This document shows positions 33,399 through 43,400 of a stretch of 64,000 nt of DNA, in pieces. The stretch is from positions 1-64,000 of the forward strand of contig NZ_QJOW01000006.1 of NCBI RefSeq assembly GCF_009184545.1, written 5' to 3'. A program made the translations under genes and the position numbers. Source of the stretch: Halosegnis rubeus (GTDB taxonomy: Archaea > Halobacteriota > Halobacteria > Halobacteriales > Haloarculaceae). The notes below the pieces were generated by a model. That model was given only the letters and a program-made list of their open reading frames with translations. It had not been told where the DNA came from and searched no databases. Numbering within the stretch: the first letter of the stretch is position 1; each line of letters begins with the position of its first letter.

Positions 33399-33777
33399 GA
33401 GAGCGAACGCACAAGCCTGTTTACTCGGTCTCGCCTGTGGCGACGCACTCGGTCGACCGGTCGAATTCAAGAGCGCCCAGGAGATCACTGCTGACCACCC
33501 ACGCGCCGTCTATGAGGTTGCAGAGATCTTCCCACAGTTAGCAATCGGCACGGGAGCTATTCTGGATTACCTCACACAGCTTCGCCTCCCGCAGCAGCAA
33601 CGGACGTTGACGGACATCAGTCCAGAGGATCAACTTACAGACCTCCGTGAGAAGGCCCACACGATGATCGGAGAACTCCACGTCATGTCCGAATCGCTTC
33701 GACGAGTAGCAGTCCGGCATCCGGAGATCGAGCACGAGAAATGGAAAGCCAACACCGCTCAGTCGGGAGGTCGATGA
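33391..33777 (+). pseudogene. Chimeric remnant: ADP-ribosylglycohydrolase N-terminus joined to an unrelated helical tail
   Basis: 128 codons. Residues 1-35 (ACLLGLACGDALGRPVEFKS) are the typical beginning of an ADP-ribosylglycohydrolase, which should run for about 300 residues and contain the TDDT metal site. From about residue 38 (VYEVAEIFPQLAIGTGAILD, then MIGELHVMSESLRRVAVRHP EIEHEKW) the sequence is unrelated and helical. Its end is loosely like HepT/DUF86 proteins (IGEA...RHPEIPW). A deletion joining two genes is the simplest reading, and it would have fused a VWA-HEAT-DUF7344 operon with a CARF-PIN operon. The open frame may still be expressed. It is coupled to the gene before it by an 8-base overlap. 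Confidence 0.65.
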
Positions 33778-33780
33778 GTA

Positions 33781-34254
33781 ATGGTCGATGCGTGGCTCAC
33801 AACCATGAGCACGAACCTGGAGGCGGTCATTAATCCTCTCATCGCGGCCTGTGAAGAGGGATTCCTCCCCGACGAACTGTACGTGCTGGATAATCCTGGC
33901 GTCGGTGACCAGTTCGACGACATCACGTCTATGATGGAGCGTGTGGTCGTCGAATACGGCGGTGACGACCCGGACCTCTCCGTGACGCACCTCGAGACGG
34001 AGACTGATTTTCGGGGTATCGTCGAGCACTTCCGTGAACCGATTGCCCAGATACAGGATGAAGGGGGTACGGCGGCGGTTGACGTCACTCCCGGTCGAAA
34101 GTTCATGTCAGCGATCGCGTTCCAAGCGGGGATTCAGTTCGAGGCCGACCACGTCTTCTATCTCTACGTCTCGAACAACCGCTTCTACGGCCGTTTGTAC
34201 CCCGATGTCCCCAGACCAGTAGTCGAACTCGTCGACTTTCAGGAGGTCTTCTAA
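33781..34254 (+). CDS. CARF-like (CRISPR-associated Rossmann fold) ligand-sensor protein
   Basis: 157 residues forming a Rossmann-like alpha/beta domain. The first strand MVDAWLTTMSTNLEAVINPL is followed by an alternating pattern, and GTAAVDVTPGRKFMSAIAFQ (about 96-115) has the DxTxGxK-M motif of CARF proteins (D101, K107). CARF domains bind cyclic oligoadenylates made by type III CRISPR Cas10, and usually sit on the same chain as an effector nuclease. Here the domain stands alone, and its stop overlaps the start of a PIN-nuclease gene by one base (TAATG), so the pair is probably a split sensor-effector. No CRISPR or Cas10 gene is in the window. The start at 33781 includes the first strand. 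Confidence 0.7.
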   Translation: MVDAWLTTMSTNLEAVINPLIAACEEGFLPDELYVLDNPGVGDQFDDITSMMERVVVEYGGDDPDLSVTHLETETDFRGIVEHFREPIAQIQDEGGTAAVDVTPGRKFMSAIAFQAGIQFEADHVFYLYVSNNRFYGRLYPDVPRPVVELVDFQEVF

Positions 34255-35297
34255 TGCAACTTGCTCGCCACCACATCACGCATCTCCTCAACGCGCTGTA
34301 CACGGAGGGCAGTACGTCGGTTAGTGTTCGGCACCCGTGTGAGGAGATCGGAGAACTCCTTGAGATCGACCTTTCCGATCCCGTCGCAACCACGGTCCGA
34401 TTCACGCAGGGCGCGCTCACGTACCAGGATTCCCGCGAGGAACTCCACACGACATACGGCGAACAGGCATACGACGACCTGCCTGACAAGGATACCTACA
34501 TTCGAGCGCTCGTTGCTGGTGGCCTCGTCAATATCGCAAATCGCGAGGACGTGGAGACGTTCTTCCGCCGACAGGGACATCCTGACCTTGACGCCGGCCA
34601 TCAGCCTGTGGCACTGGGCATCGATACGAACCTCCTCGCCTGGCGGATGCCGGATGTGCTCCGACTGGATCCGGAGCGCTACAGTGACGACAAGGGACGA
34701 AGCCCAGTCAATGGCTTTGCCCTCGCGACAGGTATCTACGAGGAACTCAACTGGCATTACAACCATTACGAGACGCGAACCCTCGAGGATGCGTTCGGCT
34801 CCGAGTTCGCGCGGCTGGACAATCAGCCGGCTGGGGCGAACCGTGAAGGATTCCTCGGGCTCTACGAGTACCGCCGTCTCCGCGACCATCGGTATGCGGA
34901 TACGATCGAGAGTGAGACGGGCGACGAAGCCATCGTAGACGCCTACGCGGAGTACGACCAAGATAGTCGAAAGCGAGTAATTCTCCTTAGCAATGACCAC
35001 GGGTTCGTCGAGCTGGCTCGTGAGGAAGGGGTACTCGCGCAACATGTGAGCTTCCCAGTTGATATTCCACGGAAGGTGACCGTTACATGGGACGAACTGC
35101 AGGATGCGCTCTACACGCTCTCAGTGCTGTTCGGCGTTCTGCGACTCCCAAAGGTAACACTATACGGGGTGTGGAACGGCAAATCTGGGGAGGATTGGCA
35201 ACGCCGACGTCTGGATGTCGATTGTCGAAGCGAGAACGTTCGTGAGAAACTGCGACGTGATCGTGCAGTCACAGCTGAATACGAGGCGACGAAATGA
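34254..35297 (+). CDS. PIN-domain ribonuclease, putative effector of the CARF protein
   Basis: 347 residues. An N-terminal about 115-residue helical domain (SVRHPCEEIGELLEIDLSDP, then LPDKDTYIRALVAGGLVNIA) precedes a PIN domain beginning VALGIDTNLLAWRMP (D124). Acidic residues follow in IYEELNWHY (E163/E164), DEAIVDAYAEYD (about D229) and VILLSNDHGFVELAREEGV (D248), the four-acid set of PIN nucleases that cut RNA with Mg or Mn. The C-terminal about 70 residues contain WDELQDALYTLSVLFGVLRL and a basic end (RRDRAVTAEYEATK). Coupled to the CARF gene by TAATG. PIN with CARF is known among ring-nuclease and effector families, usually fused; role here is inferred. Confidence 0.75.
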   Translation: MQLARHHITHLLNALYTEGSTSVSVRHPCEEIGELLEIDLSDPVATTVRFTQGALTYQDSREELHTTYGEQAYDDLPDKDTYIRALVAGGLVNIANREDVETFFRRQGHPDLDAGHQPVALGIDTNLLAWRMPDVLRLDPERYSDDKGRSPVNGFALATGIYEELNWHYNHYETRTLEDAFGSEFARLDNQPAGANREGFLGLYEYRRLRDHRYADTIESETGDEAIVDAYAEYDQDSRKRVILLSNDHGFVELAREEGVLAQHVSFPVDIPRKVTVTWDELQDALYTLSVLFGVLRLPKVTLYGVWNGKSGEDWQRRRLDVDCRSENVREKLRRDRAVTAEYEATK

Positions 35298-35593
35298 GCT
35301 AGCGTCCCAGCCGTATCGGAAACTATCGTTTCCTCTCTTCGATATTCTCGATCGACATATCAAGCGTGTTTGCGAAACCATCTATTCGGATCAGTTTTGG
35401 ACCGAACAGATCGTCGAGCTAGTTGTCTACGCCACTCTCTGACCTGCTCAGCGGGGGTGTTCCGTAGTGACTTTAGAAACCGAATCGGATGCATCGAGTC
35501 AGTTGCTCGGTCGGTCTTCTGTACTACACAAGAGTGGATTGAGGCGGATCTCACCCCTGTATTTATCCGATATGGCTCGGAATGGCTGTACAG
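35298..35593. other. Intergenic region before the mre11-like gene
   Basis: No convincing coding region is seen in either direction. The only recognisable element is a TATA-like GTATTTATCC at 35559-35568, centred about 30 nt before the ATG at 35594. The base composition falls here and stays lower through the next two genes. Confidence 0.4.
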
Positions 35594-37042
35594 ATGGCAT
35601 ATCTGTTACATACGAGTGACACTCATCTGGGATTCCGACAATATCACCTTGACGACCGCCGCCAAGATTTCGCCGACGCATTTAGCGAAGTGATCACGTC
35701 TGCTATTGAGCACGATGTCGATGCCGTGGTTCATGCTGGTGATCTTTTTCACACCAGTCGACCTGGTATCACACCGTTACAGACCCTCTTAACGGAACTT
35801 CAACGTCTACAGCGTGCCGATATCCCGTTTCTATTGATCGTCGGCAATCACGAACGCACGCACGATCGGAATTGGGTGGAACTGCTCGTCGAAGTCGACC
35901 TAGCCACTCGGCTGGACGCCGAAGGAACCCGCATCGACGACACAACAATCTATGGACTCGACTACGTCCCCCCTGGCCAACGTGACCGTCTCGACTATCA
36001 ATTTGACGCTCCTCAGACAGATAGCGCAATTTTGGTCGGACACGGATTGTTCAAGCCTTTCGGACACGGTGACTGGAGTACACAGCGGATTCTCGCCGAG
36101 AGTCCTGTTGATTTCGATCTCATGCTCGTCGGGGACGACCATGGTGCCGACTACAGGCTAGTTAGCAGGAATATTTCCGACGTAGATTCCGACCGCGGCT
36201 CGGCCAATTCGAAGACGGATACTAATTCGGAGCAGGGCGCAGCCACTTCTTCATCCCGGGAACGCATTCCGATTAGCTACGCTGGTTCTACTGAACGAAC
36301 CAAAGCTGACCAACGTGATCCACGAACCTACTCGCTAGTAACGGTTCCTGCGGACGGAGATGTTGATGCGCAAGAACATATCGATCGCCGAGTAATCGAA
36401 AGTGCTCGCGAATTCGTGTATGTTGATGTTCCACTCGAGCGCGGGGACGGGATCGAAACCGTCGAACGAACGATTCGAGAGGAAATCGACACGCTCGATC
36501 GAGCTGTTCTCAAGGTGACTCTGATGGCTGCCGAGGATGACCCTCCAGTCCCCGAGCCAATAGATGCCAGCGACGACACGGCTGAACAGGCCGTTCAGGA
36601 GCGAATTCCTGTTGGGCCAATCGAAAACTTAGGCACAGAGCTCGGTGCCTTAGTCACGCGAGTCAGCGATCGTCGAGACCTGCTCGAGGACGAACGGGAA
36701 TATCAAGCAGTCGAATTCGCTGATGTCGACGCTGCTGTCGAAGAACGACGTCAAGATATCGTCGTCACTGAAGCTGCTGACCAGCTTCTCGAGATGGCTA
36801 TGAATACTGACCAATTCATTGATAGCGGTATGGCTGACACCGCTCAAGAGACAGTCACGGCACTTCTTGAACGAGAATCACCTGAGGCGTTCCACGTCGA
36901 CAAGACCGATGCACCCGATGACGCCATCGAGAGCGGCCCCGCTGATTATGCATCTGGAACGACATCGCGTGCCGCAGGCGACAGTGACGATGTCGGTAAC
37001 GAAGAACTGCTCGAAGAAGCGCTTGAGGAACTCAACGACTGA
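35594..37042 (+). CDS. mre11: Mre11-like DNA repair exonuclease
   Basis: About 482 residues from the ATG at 35594 (MAYLLHTSDTHLG), favoured over the ATG at 35582 by a TATA box at 35559-35568. Phosphoesterase motifs are in order: DTHLGFRQYHLDDRR, VVHAGDLFHTSRPG, LLIVGNHERTHDR, VGHGLFKP and LMLVGDDHGAD, giving the two-metal active site. The last should read GHxH in active homologs; here it is GDDHG, a small deviation. A long acidic region (SDRGSANSKTDTNSEQGAAT) and the C-terminal capping/Rad50-binding helices follow. With the rad50-like gene 34 bp downstream it processes DNA ends. It is probably an additional copy relative to the chromosome, which is inference. Confidence 0.9.
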   Translation: MAYLLHTSDTHLGFRQYHLDDRRQDFADAFSEVITSAIEHDVDAVVHAGDLFHTSRPGITPLQTLLTELQRLQRADIPFLLIVGNHERTHDRNWVELLVEVDLATRLDAEGTRIDDTTIYGLDYVPPGQRDRLDYQFDAPQTDSAILVGHGLFKPFGHGDWSTQRILAESPVDFDLMLVGDDHGADYRLVSRNISDVDSDRGSANSKTDTNSEQGAATSSSRERIPISYAGSTERTKADQRDPRTYSLVTVPADGDVDAQEHIDRRVIESAREFVYVDVPLERGDGIETVERTIREEIDTLDRAVLKVTLMAAEDDPPVPEPIDASDDTAEQAVQERIPVGPIENLGTELGALVTRVSDRRDLLEDEREYQAVEFADVDAAVEERRQDIVVTEAADQLLEMAMNTDQFIDSGMADTAQETVTALLERESPEAFHVDKTDAPDDAIESGPADYASGTTSRAAGDSDDVGNEELLEEALEELND

Positions 37043-37047
37043 AATTA

Positions 37048-37057
37048 GTTTTTAAGC
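37048..37057 (+). promoter_or_regulatory. TATA box of the rad50-like gene
   Basis: GTTTTTAAGC is centred about 25 nt upstream of the ATG at 37077, within the 34-bp gap after the mre11-like gene. It suggests the rad50-like gene has its own leaderless promoter besides any read-through. Confidence 0.5.
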
Positions 37058-37076
37058 TAACCTCCACAAAAATACC

Positions 37077-40000
37077 ATGCAATTTCAACGAATCCGCGTT
37101 CAAAACTGGCGTTGTTTTACCGATGAATCAGTTCGTTTTGAAGACGGCGTCACGGTCCTGTACGGGAATAATGGCTCCGGGAAATCGTCATTATTAGAAG
37201 CTGCGTTCTTCGCACTGTACGGTAGCGATGCGTTAGAAACCGGAACGACTATGGACGATGTTGTGACAACTGATGAGGATACTGCACAGGTAACGTTGTC
37301 TTTTGCCCATCGGGGTGAGTCCTACGAAGTAACACGTGAAATCCGGATTCGTGCCTCTACGACGCAGTCCGCTGATTTAACAACTCCACCTGGGCAACCC
37401 GATCTTGATCAAATAAGTGCTATCGATGAGCTGATTCAAGAAGAACTCCGGTTAAACGCTGAAGACTTTCTAAACAGCGCTTACGTTCAACAAGGAGACG
37501 TATCCCGTCTTATTGAAGCTACGCCAAAACAACGCCAGCGAATCATCGATAACCTGCTCCAAATGAGTAAATTGGAGCGGTATCGTGCACGTATGGATAG
37601 CATCGAAACTGGCGTCTCTCGCGTTGTTGATACTAAAGATGATCAGGTCGAAGAACTCACCACCCAAATCGCCGAGTACAACGAACCTCGAATTCGATCC
37701 AGAAAACAGCAACTGCACGGGTTTGAATCAACCATCGAAGACGAGCGCGAAGCTATCACAGACGAAATCGAGGAATTAGAAAACGAACGAGCAGACTCCG
37801 AGGAGATTGTTACAAACCAGGAGGCGTTCAAACAAGACGTCGAAGAAACAGAAGATGCTGTAGAGACGAATATGACGGACTTGGCGGCTGAAATTTCTGA
37901 CTACCAGGCGCTACAGGAGGATTTCACATCTGCCGAGGCAAAAGTCGAACAACATCAGGACGAACTAAAACGCCTCTTATCAGTTGGGAAAGGCGATCTC
38001 AGCAGGGAGTTCGGTGCGGTCGAGGACATCGTCGACGAGATCGCAGAGAGAGCCGGTACTGCCGCCACAGACGCGCTAGAGGACGCAACGGGGGACGGGC
38101 GTTTACGACAATCAGAAACTGAAGCCCGCGACACAGCAGCTGCCATCGTAGACGGAGCAAATGACGAGGCCAAGGTGGGAACAGCCCAAACTACTGATGA
38201 CCTGCTGGAAGACATCTCAACGGCAACGGCACCGCTTACGCCCGCAGTTACTGGCGAATCTCGTGACGGCGGTGGAACGATCGAAACCACAGAGGAGGTC
38301 GATGAAGAGGATGTTGACCCACTGATCAATCCGGATGTAGAAATTGATGTTTCGCGAGTTCGGGTCCCCACCTCCGGGCTCGATGTTGATCCAGCAACGT
38401 TTGAAGTCGACGTGGCTGCGGCTGCACAAGACCAAACTAGAGCCACTGTCGGTGAGATTCGGGATCGGCTGCAAGCGTTCGAGGATGCCGTGGCGGACGC
38501 CCGTTCGGAAGCCAATCGCCTCGAACAGGATGCACAAGAGCACAACCGCGCGGTCGAGACGGCTCTTACTGATGCCTCCTCGAAACTATCCGATATTGCT
38601 AACGTTCGAGAAGGCCGAAATGAGTTAGCGGACGAGCGCGAGCAGCTCCATGCCGAAATCGAAGACTCACCATTCGACGTTGCATCCGAGCGCACCGATC
38701 CTGATGCAGTTTTGGAGGCACTAATCGATACGCTAGAACACAGAATAGCGCGGCTGAAAGCCGAACAGGCTCACTACCGTGACGAGGTAGCCAGGCTCGG
38801 TGAACGAATCGAACAGGCTGACCGGTTACTCGAAGAGGGAAAATGTCCCGAATGTGGACGACCAGTTGAGGGCGCACCAAACGTCGAACAACGCGAGCAG
38901 TGGGAAGACGAGCGTGACTACGCTGCAAACCTGGCTGAAGCGCTCGAAGAGGGGATTACAAACTTACAAAGCCGCCAAGACAAAGCCGCGGAGCTCCTTG
39001 AGACGGCCCAATCCTTGTACGGAGAGGATCTCACCGTCACTATCTCAGGGGCTGACGCGACTGCTGGCGCAATACAGGTGGACCCGGATACGAACCTGAC
39101 TCCACTGCACGAGAAGGCTGCCGACCATTATCTCAAAGCCAGAGAAGAGCGTCAAGCAGCTCAACGAAAACGGTTCCAGGCAGTCGTGCAGCACCTGACT
39201 GCCGCCGTTCTCAGCCGAGCAGCTGAACGTACCCTTGCTCACCTTACCCGCGCTCTAGCCAGGAAGGAAGTATTGAGTCAAATCGAAGAGGCTACAGATA
39301 ACCGCACGAACGCCGAACGCGACCGTGAACTAGCCAAGAACCAACTTGATACCCAAGCTAACGAGGTCATCGACACGCACACCGAACTGCAAGATGCGAT
39401 TAGAGACCACTCTGATGCGGTTGAGTCATTCGACCCAGAAAAACTCAACCAAGCTGAAGAGACCGTCGCTAACATCGACAATGATCTCGATGATCTGGAA
39501 GAAGACCTCGAAGACTTACGAACTACTGAACGCGCTGTCAGTGAACATCTTGGGGACCTCGGGCGACAGCTAACCGAGTTGAACAATCTTCGGGATAAAC
39601 GAGATACCCGGCAACGCGAAGCAACTGCTGTCTCTGCACTCAATAGCCAGGTCGCCGAGTTGGAAGAGATGTTCGTCAATCTTCGAGCTGACCTACGGGA
39701 ACAAAACGTCCACCGTCTTGAAGACTTACTCCAGGAGATGTTCGACACGCTCTACCGCAACGACGCGTACGCCGATATCAAATTGGATCGGGAGTACGAT
39801 GCTACACTTATTGAGAAAGGTGGAGGCGAACTTCCACCAACCAAACTGTCTGGTGGTGAATCCGCTGTCTTCAACCTCGCACTCCGAGGTGCAATCTATC
39901 GACTTCTCACAGAAGGGTTTGAAGATGATGTCCCAATGCCGCCTCTCATCCTAGATGAACCAACTGCGCATCTGGATGACGGTCACGTTGACCGTCTTAA

Positions 40001-40166
40001 TGATGTGGTCGAAGCAATGCGAACCGCTGGTGTCAAACAAACTATCGTCGTTAGCCACGACGAAGGACTAATCGATAGCGCTGATCAGCGAATCCAAGTC
40101 CGCCAACGACAGGGTACGAACCGGTCAGTTGCTGAGCCAGAAAATACACTATCGGTGGAATTCTAA
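37077..40166 (+). CDS. rad50: Rad50-like SMC-family ATPase
   Basis: 1029 residues. The N-terminal lobe has Walker A LYGNNGSGKSSLLEAAFFAL (about 29-48) and the Q-loop segment NSAYVQQGDVSRLIEATPKQ. Two coiled-coil arms flank the zinc hook GKCPECGRP (C590, C593). The C-terminal lobe has the ABC signature KLSGGESAVFNLALRG (about 923-938), Walker B LILDEPTAHLDD (about 956-967) and the D/H-loop VVSHDEGL. It clamps DNA ends with Mre11. Unusual is a disordered acidic segment at about 330-440 of the N-terminal arm (TIETTEEVDEEDVDPLINPD and neighbours) that interrupts the coiled coil and makes the two arms unequal. Confidence 0.92.
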   Translation: MQFQRIRVQNWRCFTDESVRFEDGVTVLYGNNGSGKSSLLEAAFFALYGSDALETGTTMDDVVTTDEDTAQVTLSFAHRGESYEVTREIRIRASTTQSADLTTPPGQPDLDQISAIDELIQEELRLNAEDFLNSAYVQQGDVSRLIEATPKQRQRIIDNLLQMSKLERYRARMDSIETGVSRVVDTKDDQVEELTTQIAEYNEPRIRSRKQQLHGFESTIEDEREAITDEIEELENERADSEEIVTNQEAFKQDVEETEDAVETNMTDLAAEISDYQALQEDFTSAEAKVEQHQDELKRLLSVGKGDLSREFGAVEDIVDEIAERAGTAATDALEDATGDGRLRQSETEARDTAAAIVDGANDEAKVGTAQTTDDLLEDISTATAPLTPAVTGESRDGGGTIETTEEVDEEDVDPLINPDVEIDVSRVRVPTSGLDVDPATFEVDVAAAAQDQTRATVGEIRDRLQAFEDAVADARSEANRLEQDAQEHNRAVETALTDASSKLSDIANVREGRNELADEREQLHAEIEDSPFDVASERTDPDAVLEALIDTLEHRIARLKAEQAHYRDEVARLGERIEQADRLLEEGKCPECGRPVEGAPNVEQREQWEDERDYAANLAEALEEGITNLQSRQDKAAELLETAQSLYGEDLTVTISGADATAGAIQVDPDTNLTPLHEKAADHYLKAREERQAAQRKRFQAVVQHLTAAVLSRAAERTLAHLTRALARKEVLSQIEEATDNRTNAERDRELAKNQLDTQANEVIDTHTELQDAIRDHSDAVESFDPEKLNQAEETVANIDNDLDDLEEDLEDLRTTERAVSEHLGDLGRQLTELNNLRDKRDTRQREATAVSALNSQVAELEEMFVNLRADLREQNVHRLEDLLQEMFDTLYRNDAYADIKLDREYDATLIEKGGGELPPTKLSGGESAVFNLALRGAIYRLLTEGFEDDVPMPPLILDEPTAHLDDGHVDRLNDVVEAMRTAGVKQTIVVSHDEGLIDSADQRIQVRQRQGTNRSVAEPENTLSVEF

Positions 40167-40444
40167 GCACGGTTCTCTGGGAAGAACTGTATCATCAATT
40201 CCCATATGTAAGAGTGATCGATAATGTTGTTGAGAGGGTGCAACCATTCGTGTCGCTGGCGTACCATCGTTGGCCGGTAGATGTCGACAAAGAGACTGCA
40301 CATTTTAAGAATTCGTCAACTCCATACCGAGACCGTCCATTCGTTGCAGAGGCCGAAGCATGTCATCGGACGTGTCTTCAAGCGGTCTAATTCAGCCAGC
40401 CCCTGAAATTAGGGGATATACCTAATCCTCAGTGAACAGTACAG
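40167..40444. other. Intergenic region between convergent rad50 and the TBP-like gene
   Basis: No gene is visible. ATTAGG (40408-40413) and CCTAAT (40421-40426) could form a short hairpin just downstream of the minus-strand gene that ends at 40445. It is weak evidence for a terminator. Confidence 0.3.
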
Positions 40445-43400
40445 TCAACTGATATCTGCAGCGTCGAACGCGTCCCGGATTCCGCCGAACTCCTTCTTGT
40501 AGTAGTGATAGGAGTACTCGCTGTGTTCGTCGATGTCGCTCGTCGTCGGCCGGCCATCAATGACCTCGTCGATCTCTCGGAGTTCCTCAATGAGTGTCGA
40601 ACGGAGGGGGCTTCCGGATGACCGGTACTCGGTGTCGACATGGAGTGCGGCCAGGAGCTCGCCCCAGCCGTCGAAGACAGACCAGTGGGGGACCTCGGGT
40701 ATCTCGACGTCCAAGTAGACGGACTCCGAACCGTTGAACCCGATGTCCGCCTCACTCAAGGTGGGATTGCCCTCGACATCCTGACTGTGGACCATCTCGC
40801 CGGATTTCGGGAACCGCCCGAGTGCTTCGGCGAGTGCGGTTCCGTATTCGATCCAGGCCTCACGGACAGTGTCTCGTACCGGATACGTCCCTTCCACATC
40901 TCGCCCTTCGAGTGCGCCGACGATCCGGTCGAGTTCGTGGGCCTGCGGGTCAGCCTGGTTCGTCTCGATGGCCCGCAGCCGGTTGTCCGAGCACCCTGCC
41001 TGCTCGGCGAGTTCCGATCGAGGGATGTCCAGTTCCTCACGACGTGCCCGAATCCGCGGCCCGGTCGGGAACGCTGCGGTGACGTTCTCGTCAGGCGTCG
41101 TCGCGAAGACGACGTCGGCCAGCACGGATAGCCGTGGACTCACCGCTCCGTTCTCGAGTGCCGCGATGTAACTGCGGTGGATGCGCTGGGCCTCCTCCCC
41201 ACGGCGCTCGATGTCGCTTCGCTCCTTGTTGGCGTCCTCCCGATACCGTTCGATATCCTCGGGACGGGGAAGAGACAGCGCCACCGTCGAATCGACCGGG
41301 AACTGGGCGACTCGCGTCAGCGGTTCCGGGACGGCGTCGCTGTCACCGCCAGAGCCGTCGGGGGCGTCGCGGTCGGAATCGGTGTCAGACCCGATTTGAT
41401 CGAGGGCGTCGGTGGCGTCGTTCCAGAGCTGATGTGACGGCGTCTCGGCGATCTGCCGTATCTCCTGTTGGGTACGCTCTGTACCGGCGAGCGCAGCCAA
41501 CTGGACGCCGAGCGTACCCGCCCGGGCCTCGTCGTGGTTGAGCAGCTTGACGATCAGGTCGGCGTTTCGCTCGGCCGCCACTTCGAGTCTGTCGGGGTCC
41601 TGCTCGACGAGCGTTTCGACGATGTCGACTGCGTTTTTGCGAACGACCTCCATCGACTCCCCTTCCGTATTCACGTCCAACAGCAGGCGACCGAGGTGGG
41701 GAACGAGAGCATCGGGGCGCTTGGAGGCGACTGTCGAGAGAAGAGTTGCGACTCTCTGGTTGAGATAGTATAGTTCGCGCCCACCGAGGTCAACGTTTCG
41801 CTCGGCTGGCTCTTCAGAACTCGTCTCCGAGTCGTCAAGAGACGCAGAGACGGTGGCTGTCAACCCTGATCCAATGACGCCTCCACGCCGGTTGTGCCCG
41901 TACTGGAGGAGTGTCATCAGCACGTCGGTCTTGTCGGCGGCGACGATGTTCTCCGCGATCGCTGCACCCCCCTCTTGACGCTCGTGGACGCTGAACACTG
42001 CCGTGACCGGTAGCATCATCTTCGGTGGCATCTCTCGATCCAGCAACTCGAGCAACTGATCGAGAGTTGCCTCGTACCCGACAAGATCGGCTGCGGGGAG
42101 CCCCTGCAACGCCTGCAGCGCCCAGCGTTGGCGGTCCTCATCGTTGGTCGCGACGAGGCGGTCCAGTCGCTCTACAATCCGCTCTTGTGCTACGCCGTTC
42201 TCGAGCAGTTGCTGGAGAACGGCGACGGCACTCTCTGGCTGGTGGCCCACGTCGGGGCGTTCCAACAGTTCAAAAAGCTGGTCGAGCGTCGGCTCGAACG
42301 CCGATGGTGTCTCCTTGGCGAGCGTCTCGAAGAGGCGAGGAATGTCTGTCGTCGGCCCCTGAGGAAACTCATTGTCCGCGAGTCGCTTCACGAATGAAGG
42401 GATGTGAGGCGCAAACAGCGCCGGTTCCTCCTGAACCGCCACCCTGATGTCGGCCACAATGTCGTCGTCTTCAGTTGGCTGTTTTGCGAGTCGGGTCAGC
42501 AACTCGTTGACGTTGCCACGGGAGGTCTCGTGATCGTATTCCTCCATAACGGTTCCGTCCGGTGCGAGCAGCGCCGTGAAGACGTCTTTAGACTGCTCGG
42601 CGACCCGAAACCCCCCGCGTTCGGAATCGTACTCGATTGAGCCGTAGTCGGTGACCGTCGTCTGTGCGACCGTTCCATCATCGAGGCGCTCGCACAATAT
42701 GACGACCTCCTGGTTCAGATCCGCCATGTGGCCAGCATAGCCGAACTGCCGGCCGTCCGGGCTGATTGTCACGTCGTCAATCGACGCCACGTCTGTCTCG
42801 AAGATCTGAGCTCCAGTTTCGTCGTAGACGACCACGGTTGCGTCAGTGAAGCTGGTCGTCAGGATCATGGCCCCGGAGTTCGATACCGAACAGAAGCGAC
42901 TCTCCGGCGTCTCGAACTGATAGCGGAGTCGGTCGCGGGTGAAAACAAGCCCGATGTGCTCATCGGTGTCGATACCGGTGAAAGTGGCTCCATCCGGGGA
43001 GGCCGTCAGCTCGAGGAACCCTTGATTGCCAGCGTATTCGTATCGAATACGTTCGCCATCGGCGAGATCGTCGAACAGAAGTGTCAGATCTGTGTCCGGT
43101 ACGACCAGCCGGTCTCGGGGATCGAACAACGGTCGGCGGACCATCGACTGCATGATGTTGGGGATTGAAACCGTGAGATCGATTCCGTCCTCCTCCTCAG
43201 TCGCTGCGACGCCGTCCGTCGATAACTGCCCGGGCGAGATCGCCTCGATTTCTGTGCGATTCGCCCCATCGAGGACACCCCTTGCCACGAGCGTTGACAG
43301 GAGATCGTCGATGCTGTCTTCGGCCTCCTCAGCCGTCGCACTCGTGAGGTCGACGAGGATTGCCCCCCGATTGATGAAGACAAACGTCTCGTCGCCGAAC

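Noticed and set aside
33781-35297. The CARF-PIN pair as part of a CRISPR-Cas type III locus
   Set aside because: No repeat array, Cas10, Cas6 or Csm/Cmr gene is present within the window. I kept the pair as a stand-alone unit.
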